From the NCBI GenBank assembly GCA_016196035.1, contig JACPYM010000091.1, positions 64,501 through 128,500 of the forward strand: DNA of 64,000 nucleotides. Reading direction: 5' to 3'. This document shows, piece after piece, positions 9,216 to 16,307 of the stretch. Both the position numbers and the translations under genes were made by a program. This stretch comes from Acidobacteriota bacterium (lineage in GTDB: Bacteria > Acidobacteriota > Blastocatellia > RBC074). Below the pieces are notes generated by a model that was not told where the DNA came from, made no database searches, and was given only the letters and a program-made list of their open reading frames with translations. How positions within the stretch are numbered: position 1 is the stretch's first letter; the number at the start of each line of letters is the position of its first letter.

Positions 9216-10304
9216 CTATTCGCTCTGCGCCAGCGCCGCCGCCACTTCGGCATCGGTCTGACGCGGTTTGCCAAAGATCCAAACGATGCCCACGCTCAAG
9301 AAATACAGGCCCAGCATCGGCAGCATGAACACCATCATATTGAACGCATCCGGCGTCGGCGTCAGCACGGCGGCCAGAATGGCGATGATCACGATGGCGT
9401 GCCGCCAGACCTTCAACATCAAACGGGGTGTAATCAGGCCAATGCGCCCCAGCAAAAACGCAATCGTCGGAATCTGAAAGACGATGCCTAGGCCGAGCAT
9501 AATCATGATGATCAGGTTGAAGTAATCTTCGGCATCGAGCAGCGTGCGGAAGCCGCCGTCGGTCTGCCAGGCCAATAGATATTGGCACGCCGCCGGAAAG
9601 GCGATCTTGTAGGCGAAGGTCGCGCCCAGCGTGAAGAACACCGCCGCCATCATCATCACCGGCGTGATGTATTTCTTTTCGTGCTGGTATAGGCCCGGTG
9701 AAATGAAAGCCCAGATTTGATAGAGCAAAAACGGAATCGCCAGCGCAATGCCGGTGTAAAGCGCGACCTGCACATACAACAAAAACGCGCCGGTCACACT
9801 GCGCAAAATCAGCTTGTCGTCTTCGCCATAAACATTGGCGCGCTCGCCTTCGGTGATGATTTCGGTGATGAGCTTGCCGGCGGGGATCACCGCGTTGCCA
9901 ATGGCCCAGCGGCGTTCCAGCACCAGGGCCAATTGGCCGTCGTGCGCGACGGCTTTGACCGGGATGGTCGTGCCCTGCTGAATGCGCACGCCGCCCAACG
10001 CGGTTTCTTGCAAGAAAGTGTAATTGAGCGTCTCGCCTTCCTTGATCTCGGCGAGCGGCACGCTGAGACCATTCTTCTGCTCCTCGATGCGCGCCCGGCG
10101 CAGTTGCTGTTTTACGGGCACTTCGAGGAAATGATAAATCTGCTTGGCAAAGATGAAACAGACCGCAAAGCAGATCGAGATGCCGACGACCGACCGGATG
10201 ATGCGCATACGCAATTCATCCAGGTGATCCAGAAAGGACATCTGCAAGCCCTCGTCGTGGGTATCATCAGCCGCACTCGACGCCGTTGTTTTTTCGTCGC
10301 TCAT
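9216..10304 (-). CDS. tatC: Twin-arginine translocase subunit TatC with large periplasmic insertion
   Basis: 362 residues against about 250 for ordinary TatC. Conserved: the N-terminal SFLDHLDELRMRIIRS motif (about 23-38), the first membrane helix (about 40-57), the YQIWAFISPGLYQHEKKY signature and the later membrane helices ending in FLSVGIVWIFG. TatC binds twin-arginine signal peptides and, with TatA, moves folded proteins across the inner membrane. Between helix 1 and helix 2 there is an extra hydrophilic domain of roughly 100 residues (about 65-165). The start ATG 10302-10304 is preferred over one three codons upstream. tatA lies 105 bp upstream on the same strand. Confidence 0.93.
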   Translation of the reverse strand: MSDEKTTASSAADDTHDEGLQMSFLDHLDELRMRIIRSVVGISICFAVCFIFAKQIYHFLEVPVKQQLRRARIEEQKNGLSVPLAEIKEGETLNYTFLQETALGGVRIQQGTTIPVKAVAHDGQLALVLERRWAIGNAVIPAGKLITEIITEGERANVYGEDDKLILRSVTGAFLLYVQVALYTGIALAIPFLLYQIWAFISPGLYQHEKKYITPVMMMAAVFFTLGATFAYKIAFPAACQYLLAWQTDGGFRTLLDAEDYFNLIIMIMLGLGIVFQIPTIAFLLGRIGLITPRLMLKVWRHAIVIIAILAAVLTPTPDAFNMMVFMLPMLGLYFLSVGIVWIFGKPRQTDAEVAAALAQSE

Positions 10305-10408
10305 AACTCTCACTCACCCGCAAAACAAAAATTGGTTGACCGTGGGGCGGCGGCCACGCAACCGCGAACCCAACGGCAACCAATGCTGCTCAAACATTGC
10401 GTTGTAAC

Positions 10409-10804
10409 TTAAATCCAATGCGGCTCGGCCTTCTTTTCAGTCGCCGCCGCCGCTGCTACTGTCGCAGGCGCTTCCGGCAAGGCGGCGGGCGCGGGTTCGG
10501 CGGCAGGCGACGCACTGGTTGACGAGTCGCCTCCATAATTGAAATCCGGATCAGTCCCGTAGGCCGCATCGCCGTGGTGCTGGCTGTCGTAACCATAGCC
10601 ATCGTGGGATGAAACGGTGTCGCTCTTGCGCACCTTTTCCAACTCGACCTCTTGTTCCCAAGTGCGCTTGAACTCGTCCGACGCTTTGCGGAACTGGCTC
10701 ATCGCTTGTCCCAGCGACTTGCCCAACTCGGGCAATTTGCGCGGGCCGAAAACGATCAGCGCAATTACCAGGATCAATACTACTTCCGGCATTCCTAAGC
10801 CCAT
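10409..10804 (-). CDS. tatA: Sec-independent translocase subunit TatA/TatB
   Basis: 131 residues: a short N-terminal helix (MPEVVLILVIALIV), the FGPRKLPELGKSLGQA hinge and amphipathic helix typical of TatA/TatB, then a long acidic, Ala/Pro-rich tail ending near EPHWI. The FGPRKLPELG element is diagnostic, but TatA and TatB cannot be separated with certainty; the long tail could favour TatB. A GAGAAG ribosome site lies 6 nt before the ATG. Together with tatC it forms a minimal Tat operon. A Tat-type signal is seen on the NIPSNAP protein at 56.6 kb. Confidence 0.88.
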   Translation of the reverse strand: MGLGMPEVVLILVIALIVFGPRKLPELGKSLGQAMSQFRKASDEFKRTWEQEVELEKVRKSDTVSSHDGYGYDSQHHGDAAYGTDPDFNYGGDSSTSASPAAEPAPAALPEAPATVAAAAATEKKAEPHWI

Positions 10805-10867
10805 AACTACTTCTCTTTTCTTTGGTGAAAGGTTCTGAATTTAGCGCGTGATGTTTAACCGCGCAGC

Positions 10868-10896
10868 ACTATAAGTGACGCTCAAAGGCGCGTCAA
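10868..10896 (-). promoter_or_regulatory. Sigma-70 type promoter of tatA
   Basis: On the minus strand, TTGACG (10896-10891), a 17-bp spacer and TATAGT (10873-10868) match the housekeeping promoter pattern. The predicted start is about 55 nt upstream of the tatA ATG. Confidence 0.7.
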
Positions 10897-10939
10897 GACA
10901 GGCCTCTGACGCCGCTGCTTGAACCGCCCGCGCCGCTTC

Positions 10940-10980
10940 GTGCTATAGTGCGTGGCGTCAGTCGCAACGCACTATAGCAC
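10940..10980. promoter_or_regulatory. Perfect 13-bp palindrome with back-to-back extended -10 elements
   Basis: GTGCTATAGTGCG (10940-10952) and its exact complement CGCACTATAGCAC (10968-10980) flank 15 bp. Each arm contains TGCTATAGT, an extended -10 element, one pointing to the sensor kinase and one to tatA. A TTGAAC at 10919-10924 is a possible -35 for the rightward one (19-bp spacer). The symmetry could also be an operator for a dimeric regulator. Confidence 0.5.
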
Positions 10981-11031
10981 AAGCATTCAGTACCAAACGC
11001 CGCCCCGCGCGGCGCGCAAAAGGGACAGCCC

Positions 11032-14000
11032 ATGCCCTGCCGGTTGATCGCCAATCTGCTCTTCTGTGAGCGCCGGGCGCTCGGGGCTTTAGGTCTGTTC
11101 GCCGCGCTTGGCCTGCCCGCTGCCGCGCAAAACGAACTCGACCATTGGACGACCGCTGACGGATTGCCGCAAAACGCCATCAACGCCATCACGCAAACGC
11201 GCGATGGCTACCTGTGGCTGGCGACCAATGACGGGCTGGTGCGGTTTGACGGCTTGCGTTTCACCGTCTTCAAACGCAGCACGACGCCGGGGCTGGCGAC
11301 CAACCGTTTCCGTTGCCTTTACGAAGACAGTCAGGGCACGCTCTGGGCGGGTTCGCCGGAAAGCATCCTGACCCGCTACCGCGACGGCCAGTTTCACTCT
11401 TACACAGTCAAGGACGGCTTGCCCACCGATGAAATCGGCAAGATTGACGAGGATGAAACGGGACTGCTCTGGTTGACCGGCGCGCAATTTGGCTATGTCG
11501 TCGCCTGGCGCGACGGGCCGGTCAACGTCTTTCGCGCGCGCGACCGGTTGCCGGGACTGTATCAGGTCAAGAATGCTGGGGGGAACATGCTCTGGTCGCT
11601 CAGCGCGGCGGGCTTGCACCTGTTGCGGCACGGACTGGTGCTGACGTTGACGCCGCGGGACGGCTTGCCCGATCTCACGATCAACGCGGTCATGGCCGAT
11701 GCCCAGGATTCCGTCTGGATCAACGCGCGCGGCGGCAGCGTGCGGCTGCGCGGCGGTCAACTCAGCGTCATTGCCCCACCATCCGCTCAACTCTCACAGG
11801 CACTGGGCCTCTGTCACTTTGCCGACCGATACGGCAATTATTGGTACCCTGTGCCCGGCCAACTCGTTCGGGTGGATGCGCAGAGCCGCACCGTTTATGA
11901 CAAACTCACCGTCACAGCCTTTTGGGAAGACCGCGAAAGCGCGCTCTGGATTGGCGCCAACGAGGGTTTGTACTGCTATCGGCAACGGCCCGTGCGCATA
12001 CTGACCGAAGCGCCTGGCCCCCGCTACAACGTCACCCGGCTCATTTACTCCGTGCTCGAAGACCGCCAGGGCGACGTGTGGCTGGGCAAATGGGGTAGCG
12101 GTTTGAGCCGTTACCACGCGGGCCAATTCACGCATTACGTCGCCGGGCCGGTCTGGTTTCGAGCCATCACCCTTGCCCGCCAGCAGGGCGACCGCATCTT
12201 TGACAATTATGTGTATACCGCCGGCCTGTACGAAGCCAAAGTCACCGCCCTTTACGAAGATCGCGCGGGCCTGCTCTGGGCGGGCACCAACGGGGGCACA
12301 GCCAGCGGCGTCAGCCAATTCAAAGACGGTCAATGGACACGGTTCTCCAGCGAACACGGGCTGGCCGACACCTGGGCCATTTTGCAAGACCGCGCGGGCG
12401 CATACTGGTTTGCGACGAGCACCGGACTGACACGGCTGCGCGACGGTCAATGGACGGTGTTCACCACCCAGGACGGCTTGCCCGGCAACGAATGCCACGC
12501 GCTGCTCGAAGACCACCAAGGTCGCCTGTGGATCGGGACATACAACGGGCTGGCGCGTTGGGACGGCCAACGCTTCAGAGCTTGGACAGAAAACGAAGGA
12601 CTGGCGGGCAGGCAGGTGCGCTGCCTTTACGAAGACGCGGCGGGCGCACTCTGGATCGGCACCTATGACGGCGGACTGACGCGGTTGAAAGACGGGCGGC
12701 TGACGCCCTTCACTTCGCGCCAGGGCTTGTTCAACGATGGCGTTTCGTGGCTGCTCGACGACGGGCAAGGCTGCTTCTGGCTCAGTTGCAATCGCGGCAT
12801 CTTCCGCGTCAGCCAGCGCGAACTGAACGAATTGGCGGAAGGCCGCCGCCACAGCATTTCCTCGCTGGCCTATGGCAAACAGGACGGGATGCGGGATGCC
12901 GAATGCAACGGCGGGCGGCAACCGGCGGGCTGGCGTTTGCGCAACGGCCAGCTTTGGTTCCCGACGATGGAAGGCGTGGCGATCATTGATCCCGCCAACG
13001 TGCCGCGCAACACCCAGCCGCCGACCGCCCTCATCGAAGAGAGCCTGCTTGACCAGCAAGCGTTGCCCTGGCGCGACGGCGTGCGCCTCTTGCCGGGCCA
13101 GACCAATCTGGAACTGCGCTACACCGGCACGAGTTTATTGCATTCCGAAGCCGTCACCTTTCAATACCAACTCAGTGGCGTTGATCAAACCTGGGTGGAA
13201 GCGGGCACGCGGCGCAGCGCCAATTACAGCCATTTGCCGCCGGGCCAATACAGTTTCAGCCTGCGCGCCGCCAACAGCGACGGCGTTTGGGGCGCGCCCG
13301 GCCCACCGTTGCGCATCGTCGTGCTGCCGCATTGGTGGCAAACCTGGTGGTTTCGCGGGCTGGCCGGGTTGAGCGTGGCGGGACTTATCGCGCTGGTTGC
13401 ACGCACGCGCAGACGACGCGCGCAACAGCAACAGGCGACGCAGGCCGCGTTTGCGCGCCGTTTGATTGACACACAAGAGCACGAACGCGAACGCTTCGCC
13501 TCGGAAATCCACAACGACCTCAACCAATACCTGCTGGTCATCAAGAGCCGCGCCACACTGGGCGCGCAAGCGGCGGCAGACCCGGAGGCCGTGCGCGTGC
13601 AATTCGACGAAATCGAAACCTGGGCCAAACAGGGCTTGGAAGAAGCGCGCCGCATCGCTTATGACCTGCGCCCGCACCAACTCGACGACCTCGGACTGGC
13701 GGCCACGCTGGAAGCCCTGCTCGCCAAGCTCAGCACAGCCACACCGATTAAATTCACCGGCGACCTGGCCGATGTGCGCGGCCTGCTCACGCCCGCCGCC
13801 GAAACCAGCCTCTTCCGCATCGCGCAGGAATGCGCCAACAACATCATCAAGCATTCGCACGCCACGGCGGCCCACTTTGAACTCAGTTGCGACGCGCGCG
13901 CCGTGCGCCTGACCGTCACCGACAACGGCCAAGGCTTTGCGCCCGAAACAATCCAACCCGCGTGCAGCTTCGGCTTGACCGACATCGCCGAACGCGTGCG

Positions 14001-14118
14001 CCTGCTGGGCGGCACGCTTCAGCTTGAGGCCGCGCCCGGCCAAGGGGTCATCCTCAAGATCACCCTGCCGTGCCAACCCCAGACCAAAAGGAGCGAATCC
14101 GATGAACCCCACGAATGA
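11032..14118 (+). CDS. Propeller-sensor histidine kinase (Reg_prop / Y_Y_Y / HisKA_3 / HATPase)
   Basis: 1028 residues, SD AAAAGGGA. Signal-like N-terminus, then about 14 two-component-regulator propeller repeats (patterns such as GYLWLATNDGLVRFDG and GALWIGTYDGGLTRLKDG, about 35-620), a Y_Y_Y domain (about 690-765, with LPPGQYSFSLRAANSDGVWG), a membrane helix (WWFRGLAGLSVAGLIALVA, about 770-790), a HisKA_3 dimerisation domain with the phospho-acceptor His827 in SEIHNDLNQ, and an HATPase_c domain (N-box ECANNIIKHS, G-box DNGQGF, GLTDIAERVRLLGG). It senses an unknown extracytoplasmic cue and phosphorylates the NarL-type regulator encoded next, whose start overlaps its 3' end by 17 bp. Confidence 0.93.
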   Translation: MPCRLIANLLFCERRALGALGLFAALGLPAAAQNELDHWTTADGLPQNAINAITQTRDGYLWLATNDGLVRFDGLRFTVFKRSTTPGLATNRFRCLYEDSQGTLWAGSPESILTRYRDGQFHSYTVKDGLPTDEIGKIDEDETGLLWLTGAQFGYVVAWRDGPVNVFRARDRLPGLYQVKNAGGNMLWSLSAAGLHLLRHGLVLTLTPRDGLPDLTINAVMADAQDSVWINARGGSVRLRGGQLSVIAPPSAQLSQALGLCHFADRYGNYWYPVPGQLVRVDAQSRTVYDKLTVTAFWEDRESALWIGANEGLYCYRQRPVRILTEAPGPRYNVTRLIYSVLEDRQGDVWLGKWGSGLSRYHAGQFTHYVAGPVWFRAITLARQQGDRIFDNYVYTAGLYEAKVTALYEDRAGLLWAGTNGGTASGVSQFKDGQWTRFSSEHGLADTWAILQDRAGAYWFATSTGLTRLRDGQWTVFTTQDGLPGNECHALLEDHQGRLWIGTYNGLARWDGQRFRAWTENEGLAGRQVRCLYEDAAGALWIGTYDGGLTRLKDGRLTPFTSRQGLFNDGVSWLLDDGQGCFWLSCNRGIFRVSQRELNELAEGRRHSISSLAYGKQDGMRDAECNGGRQPAGWRLRNGQLWFPTMEGVAIIDPANVPRNTQPPTALIEESLLDQQALPWRDGVRLLPGQTNLELRYTGTSLLHSEAVTFQYQLSGVDQTWVEAGTRRSANYSHLPPGQYSFSLRAANSDGVWGAPGPPLRIVVLPHWWQTWWFRGLAGLSVAGLIALVARTRRRRAQQQQATQAAFARRLIDTQEHERERFASEIHNDLNQYLLVIKSRATLGAQAAADPEAVRVQFDEIETWAKQGLEEARRIAYDLRPHQLDDLGLAATLEALLAKLSTATPIKFTGDLADVRGLLTPAAETSLFRIAQECANNIIKHSHATAAHFELSCDARAVRLTVTDNGQGFAPETIQPACSFGLTDIAERVRLLGGTLQLEAAPGQGVILKITLPCQPQTKRSESDEPHE

Positions 14119-14731
14119 CGACATCCACGTCCTGATTGCCGAAGACAGCGCGCTGGTGCGCCTTGGTTTGCGCCAGGTGCTGACCACCGATCCCCGCATC
14201 AAGATCGTCGCCGAGACCACCGACGGCGCGGCAGCCCTCGCGCAAGTGCGCGCCCTGCGCCCGCACATCGCCTTGCTGGATGTGAAGATGAAACCGCTCA
14301 GCGGCTTTGAAGTCGCGCGCGCCATCCGCGCCGAAGCACTGCCCAGCGCCATCATCTTTCTCACGCAATACGACGACGAACAGCATTTCAACGCCGCCCT
14401 CGATCTCGGCGTCAACGGCTACGTGCTCAAAGACGACGCCCAAACCGAAGTGCTGCACAGCATCCACGCCGTTGCCGCCGGTCAACCCTACATCACGCCC
14501 ACGCTCTCCGGCTTCATGCTCAAACGCGCCACGCGCGGCGCACTCACGCCCACCGAACGCCGTATCCTGCAATTGATCGCCGACTACAAAACCAGCCCGC
14601 AAATCGCGGACGAACTTCACCTCGCCCCACGCACCATCGAACACCACCGCGAAAACATCTGCGCCAAACTCGAACTCAAAGGCCCGCATGCCCTGTTGCG
14701 GTACGCGCTCGAACACCGCGATGAGTTGTAA
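14102..14731 (+). CDS. NarL/FixJ-family response regulator
   Basis: 210 residues from the ATG at 14102, preceded by AAGGAG and overlapping the kinase gene by 17 bp. Receiver domain: acidic pair in LIAEDS (residues 14-15), phospho-acceptor Asp60 in IALLDVKM, conserved Thr in FLTQYDD and Lys in YVLKDD. The C-terminal LuxR-type helix-turn-helix (about 148-205) reads LTPTERRILQLIADYKTSPQIADELHL with RTIEHHRENICAKL. It is the cognate partner of the propeller kinase. Its targets cannot be named. Confidence 0.94.
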   Translation: MNPTNDDIHVLIAEDSALVRLGLRQVLTTDPRIKIVAETTDGAAALAQVRALRPHIALLDVKMKPLSGFEVARAIRAEALPSAIIFLTQYDDEQHFNAALDLGVNGYVLKDDAQTEVLHSIHAVAAGQPYITPTLSGFMLKRATRGALTPTERRILQLIADYKTSPQIADELHLAPRTIEHHRENICAKLELKGPHALLRYALEHRDEL

Positions 14732-14763
14732 ACGTGAATGGTAAATTGCAGCGATCTGCCGTG

Positions 14764-14960
14764 AAGCCCTGAAAGGGCGCAACTCAATAGCCGGGGGCAA
14801 GCTTGGCGACGCCCCCGGTGACGTGGCGAAAAAAACCAAGCCCTGAAAGGGCACAACTCAACGTGATAGTCCGCCCTTTCAGGGCTGAACTTGGCGCCTA
14901 ACCTGTCCGTGGGCGCTGCCCACGGCTATTGAATTACGCCCTGTCAGGGCTTTCCTTGGC
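14764..14960. repeat. Cluster of AGCCCTGAAAGGGC-type repeats
   Basis: AGCCCTGAAAGGGC occurs at 14764 and 14839, its inverse GCCCTTTCAGGGCT at 14872 and a variant GCCCTGTCAGGGCT near 14938. Between them are small hairpins (CCGGGGGC with GCCCCCGG, CCGTGGGC with GCCCACGG) and scattered ACTCAA/ATTGAAT words. The whole 14732-15099 gap is filled by this and holds no gene. Confidence 0.8.
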
Positions 14961-15099
14961 TACTTCCACTCATCCTCTGTTGGGGAGAACTCCCCATACA
15001 AAAAGGGTACTTCTACCGAAGCGCGCCCAGCGTTACATCTGCCATGCTCGCGACCGTCCCAAAATAAACAACAGGAGCGCGACCACACCGAGATGCGCA

Positions 15100-15450
15100 A
15101 TGACTCTCTTAATCGTCGAAGACAACGAAGCCATGCGCCGCCTGCTACGCCACTTGCTGCAAGACCTGGCCGAGGCCATTTACGAATGCGACAACGGCGC
15201 GGCAGCGTCCTCAGCCTACGCCCGCCATCAGCCCGATTGGGTGCTGATGGATTTGAAACTGCCGGGACTGGACGGCCTCGCGGCGACCCGCCAACTCACG
15301 ACGCAATGGCCGGGGACGCGCGTCGTGATCGTGACGGAGTTCGACGAGCCCCAGTTTCGGCAGCGGGCGCAAGAGGCGGGGGCCGTCGCGTATGTGCTCA
15401 AGGACGAGTTGCAGGCGTTGCGGCCGCTACTTCTACGACAAAGTTGCTGA
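15100..15450 (+). CDS. Single-domain response regulator (receiver protein)
   Basis: 116 residues forming one receiver domain: [14 protein letters not shown] (acidic pair at 7-8), phospho-acceptor Asp in [13 protein letters not shown] (about 50), Thr in VIVTEFDE and Lys in YVLKDE. There is no output domain. The protein stops right before the palindromic repeat at 15.48 kb, so loss of a DNA-binding tail is possible, although stand-alone receivers are common. It lies 370 bp downstream of the NarL-type regulator behind a repeat cluster. The ribosome site is weak and the start is chosen because it begins the beta-1 strand. Confidence 0.8.
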   Translation: MTLLIVEDNEAMRRLLRHLLQDLAEAIYECDNGAAASSAYARHQPDWVLMDLKLPGLDGLAATRQLTTQWPGTRVVIVTEFDEPQFRQRAQEAGAVAYVLKDELQALRPLLLRQSC

Positions 15451-15478
15451 CAGCGCGTCATGCGAACCAGCACTTCTC

Positions 15479-15616
15479 TAGATCAGTTTGCAATTGCGTA
15501 TACGGGGCGGTGTGTGGGGACGGTACCGCGCGCGTCAGCAAGCGGCACAGCGTCGTTGCACCAATGGTTCAACGGCTCAAACACCGCTGGCTGACGCGCG
15601 CGGTACCGTCCCGCCC
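15479..15616. repeat. GTACCGCGCGCG palindromic repeat, copy 2
   Basis: Starts TAGATCAGTTTGCA (as copy 1) and has inner arms GGGGACGGTACCGCGCGCGT and ACGCGCGCGGTACCGTCCC around a 50-nt loop. Its right arm abuts the truncated secreted-protein fragment at 15.62 kb. Confidence 0.88.
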
Positions 15617-15620
15617 CTGG

Positions 15621-16127
15621 TCCGCTGCGGGGCCGGCGGGGACGGCGGCGGGCGCGGCGACGGTGACGATCACCAGCGGCAGCGGCAAACTCGCGCTCGG
15701 CGCGGTGCGGATTGCGGCGGTCGCGCCGGGCTTGTTTGCCGCCAACGCCAACGGTCAAGGCGTCCCGGCAGCGGTGGCCTTGCGTGCGCGCGGCGAAGTG
15801 CAAACCTTCGAGCCGGTCGCACGGTTTGATTCAGCAGCGGGGCGGTTTGTGACTGCGCCAATTGATCTGGGGCCGGAGGGCGATCAAGTCATCCTGCTGC
15901 TGTTCGGCACCGGCCTGCGCGGACGCAGTGCGTTGGCGGCGGTGACATGCGCGCTTGGCGGCATGACTGTGCCGGTGACGTTTGCCGGGGCGCAGGGTGA
16001 TTTGGTGGGGTTGGATCAACTCAATATCGGACCGTTGCCGCGCAGCCTGGCGGGACGCGGTGAAGTGGATGTCGCGCTAACGCTAGACGGCAAGTCAGCC
16101 AACACAGTCAGAATCGCAATCAAGTAA
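15621..16127 (+). pseudogene. 5'-truncated TIGR03437 (Solibacter-type) C-terminal domain fragment
   Basis: The reading frame gives [18 protein letters not shown], then [30 protein letters not shown] and [15 protein letters not shown] to the stop at 16127. This matches the last two thirds of the C-terminal domains of the proteins ending at 20378 and 25310. The first third of the domain (NVSAASFTG to QLNYLVPAG) is missing; DNA homology appears to begin around CTGGTCC, next to palindromic repeat copy 2, and no start codon or signal peptide exists. It is read as a remnant of a third large secreted protein. A continuous frame runs through the repeat from 15093 but is not a credible gene. Confidence 0.8.
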
Positions 16128-16128
16128 C

Positions 16129-16251
16129 CCTGGGTATGCAGCGCTTCCAGCGTGCGGACTCGGCGGCGGACGGAATGAGGCCGCAGGACAACCCTCCGGC
16201 CTTGTTCGGTCTGACGCCAAGCCCGCACGCTGGAAGCGCTGCGTACCCAGG
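16129..16251. repeat. Long inverted repeat (29-bp arms)
   Basis: CCTGGGTATGCAGCGCTTCC... at 16129-16157 is complementary, with one mismatch, to 16223-16251 (...GGAAGCGCTGCGTACCCAGG). The 65-nt centre has no gene. It starts 2 bp after the stop of the domain fragment. Confidence 0.85.
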
Positions 16252-16307
16252 CCCGCGCGCGCACTCTAAAAGCCGCGCTAACCCAAGTTTGCCAAAGGAG
16301 GCTCTCC

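Noticed and set aside
11794-13059. Long antisense open frame over the sensor kinase gene
   Set aside because: A shadow caused by GC-rich codons; no motifs, while the plus-strand frame has full domain structure.
15093-16127. One long open frame joining the lone receiver region, palindrome copy 2 and the TIGR03437 fragment
   Set aside because: Its 5' half is the wrong frame of the receiver gene and its middle is the repeat; only the 3' part resembles a protein.
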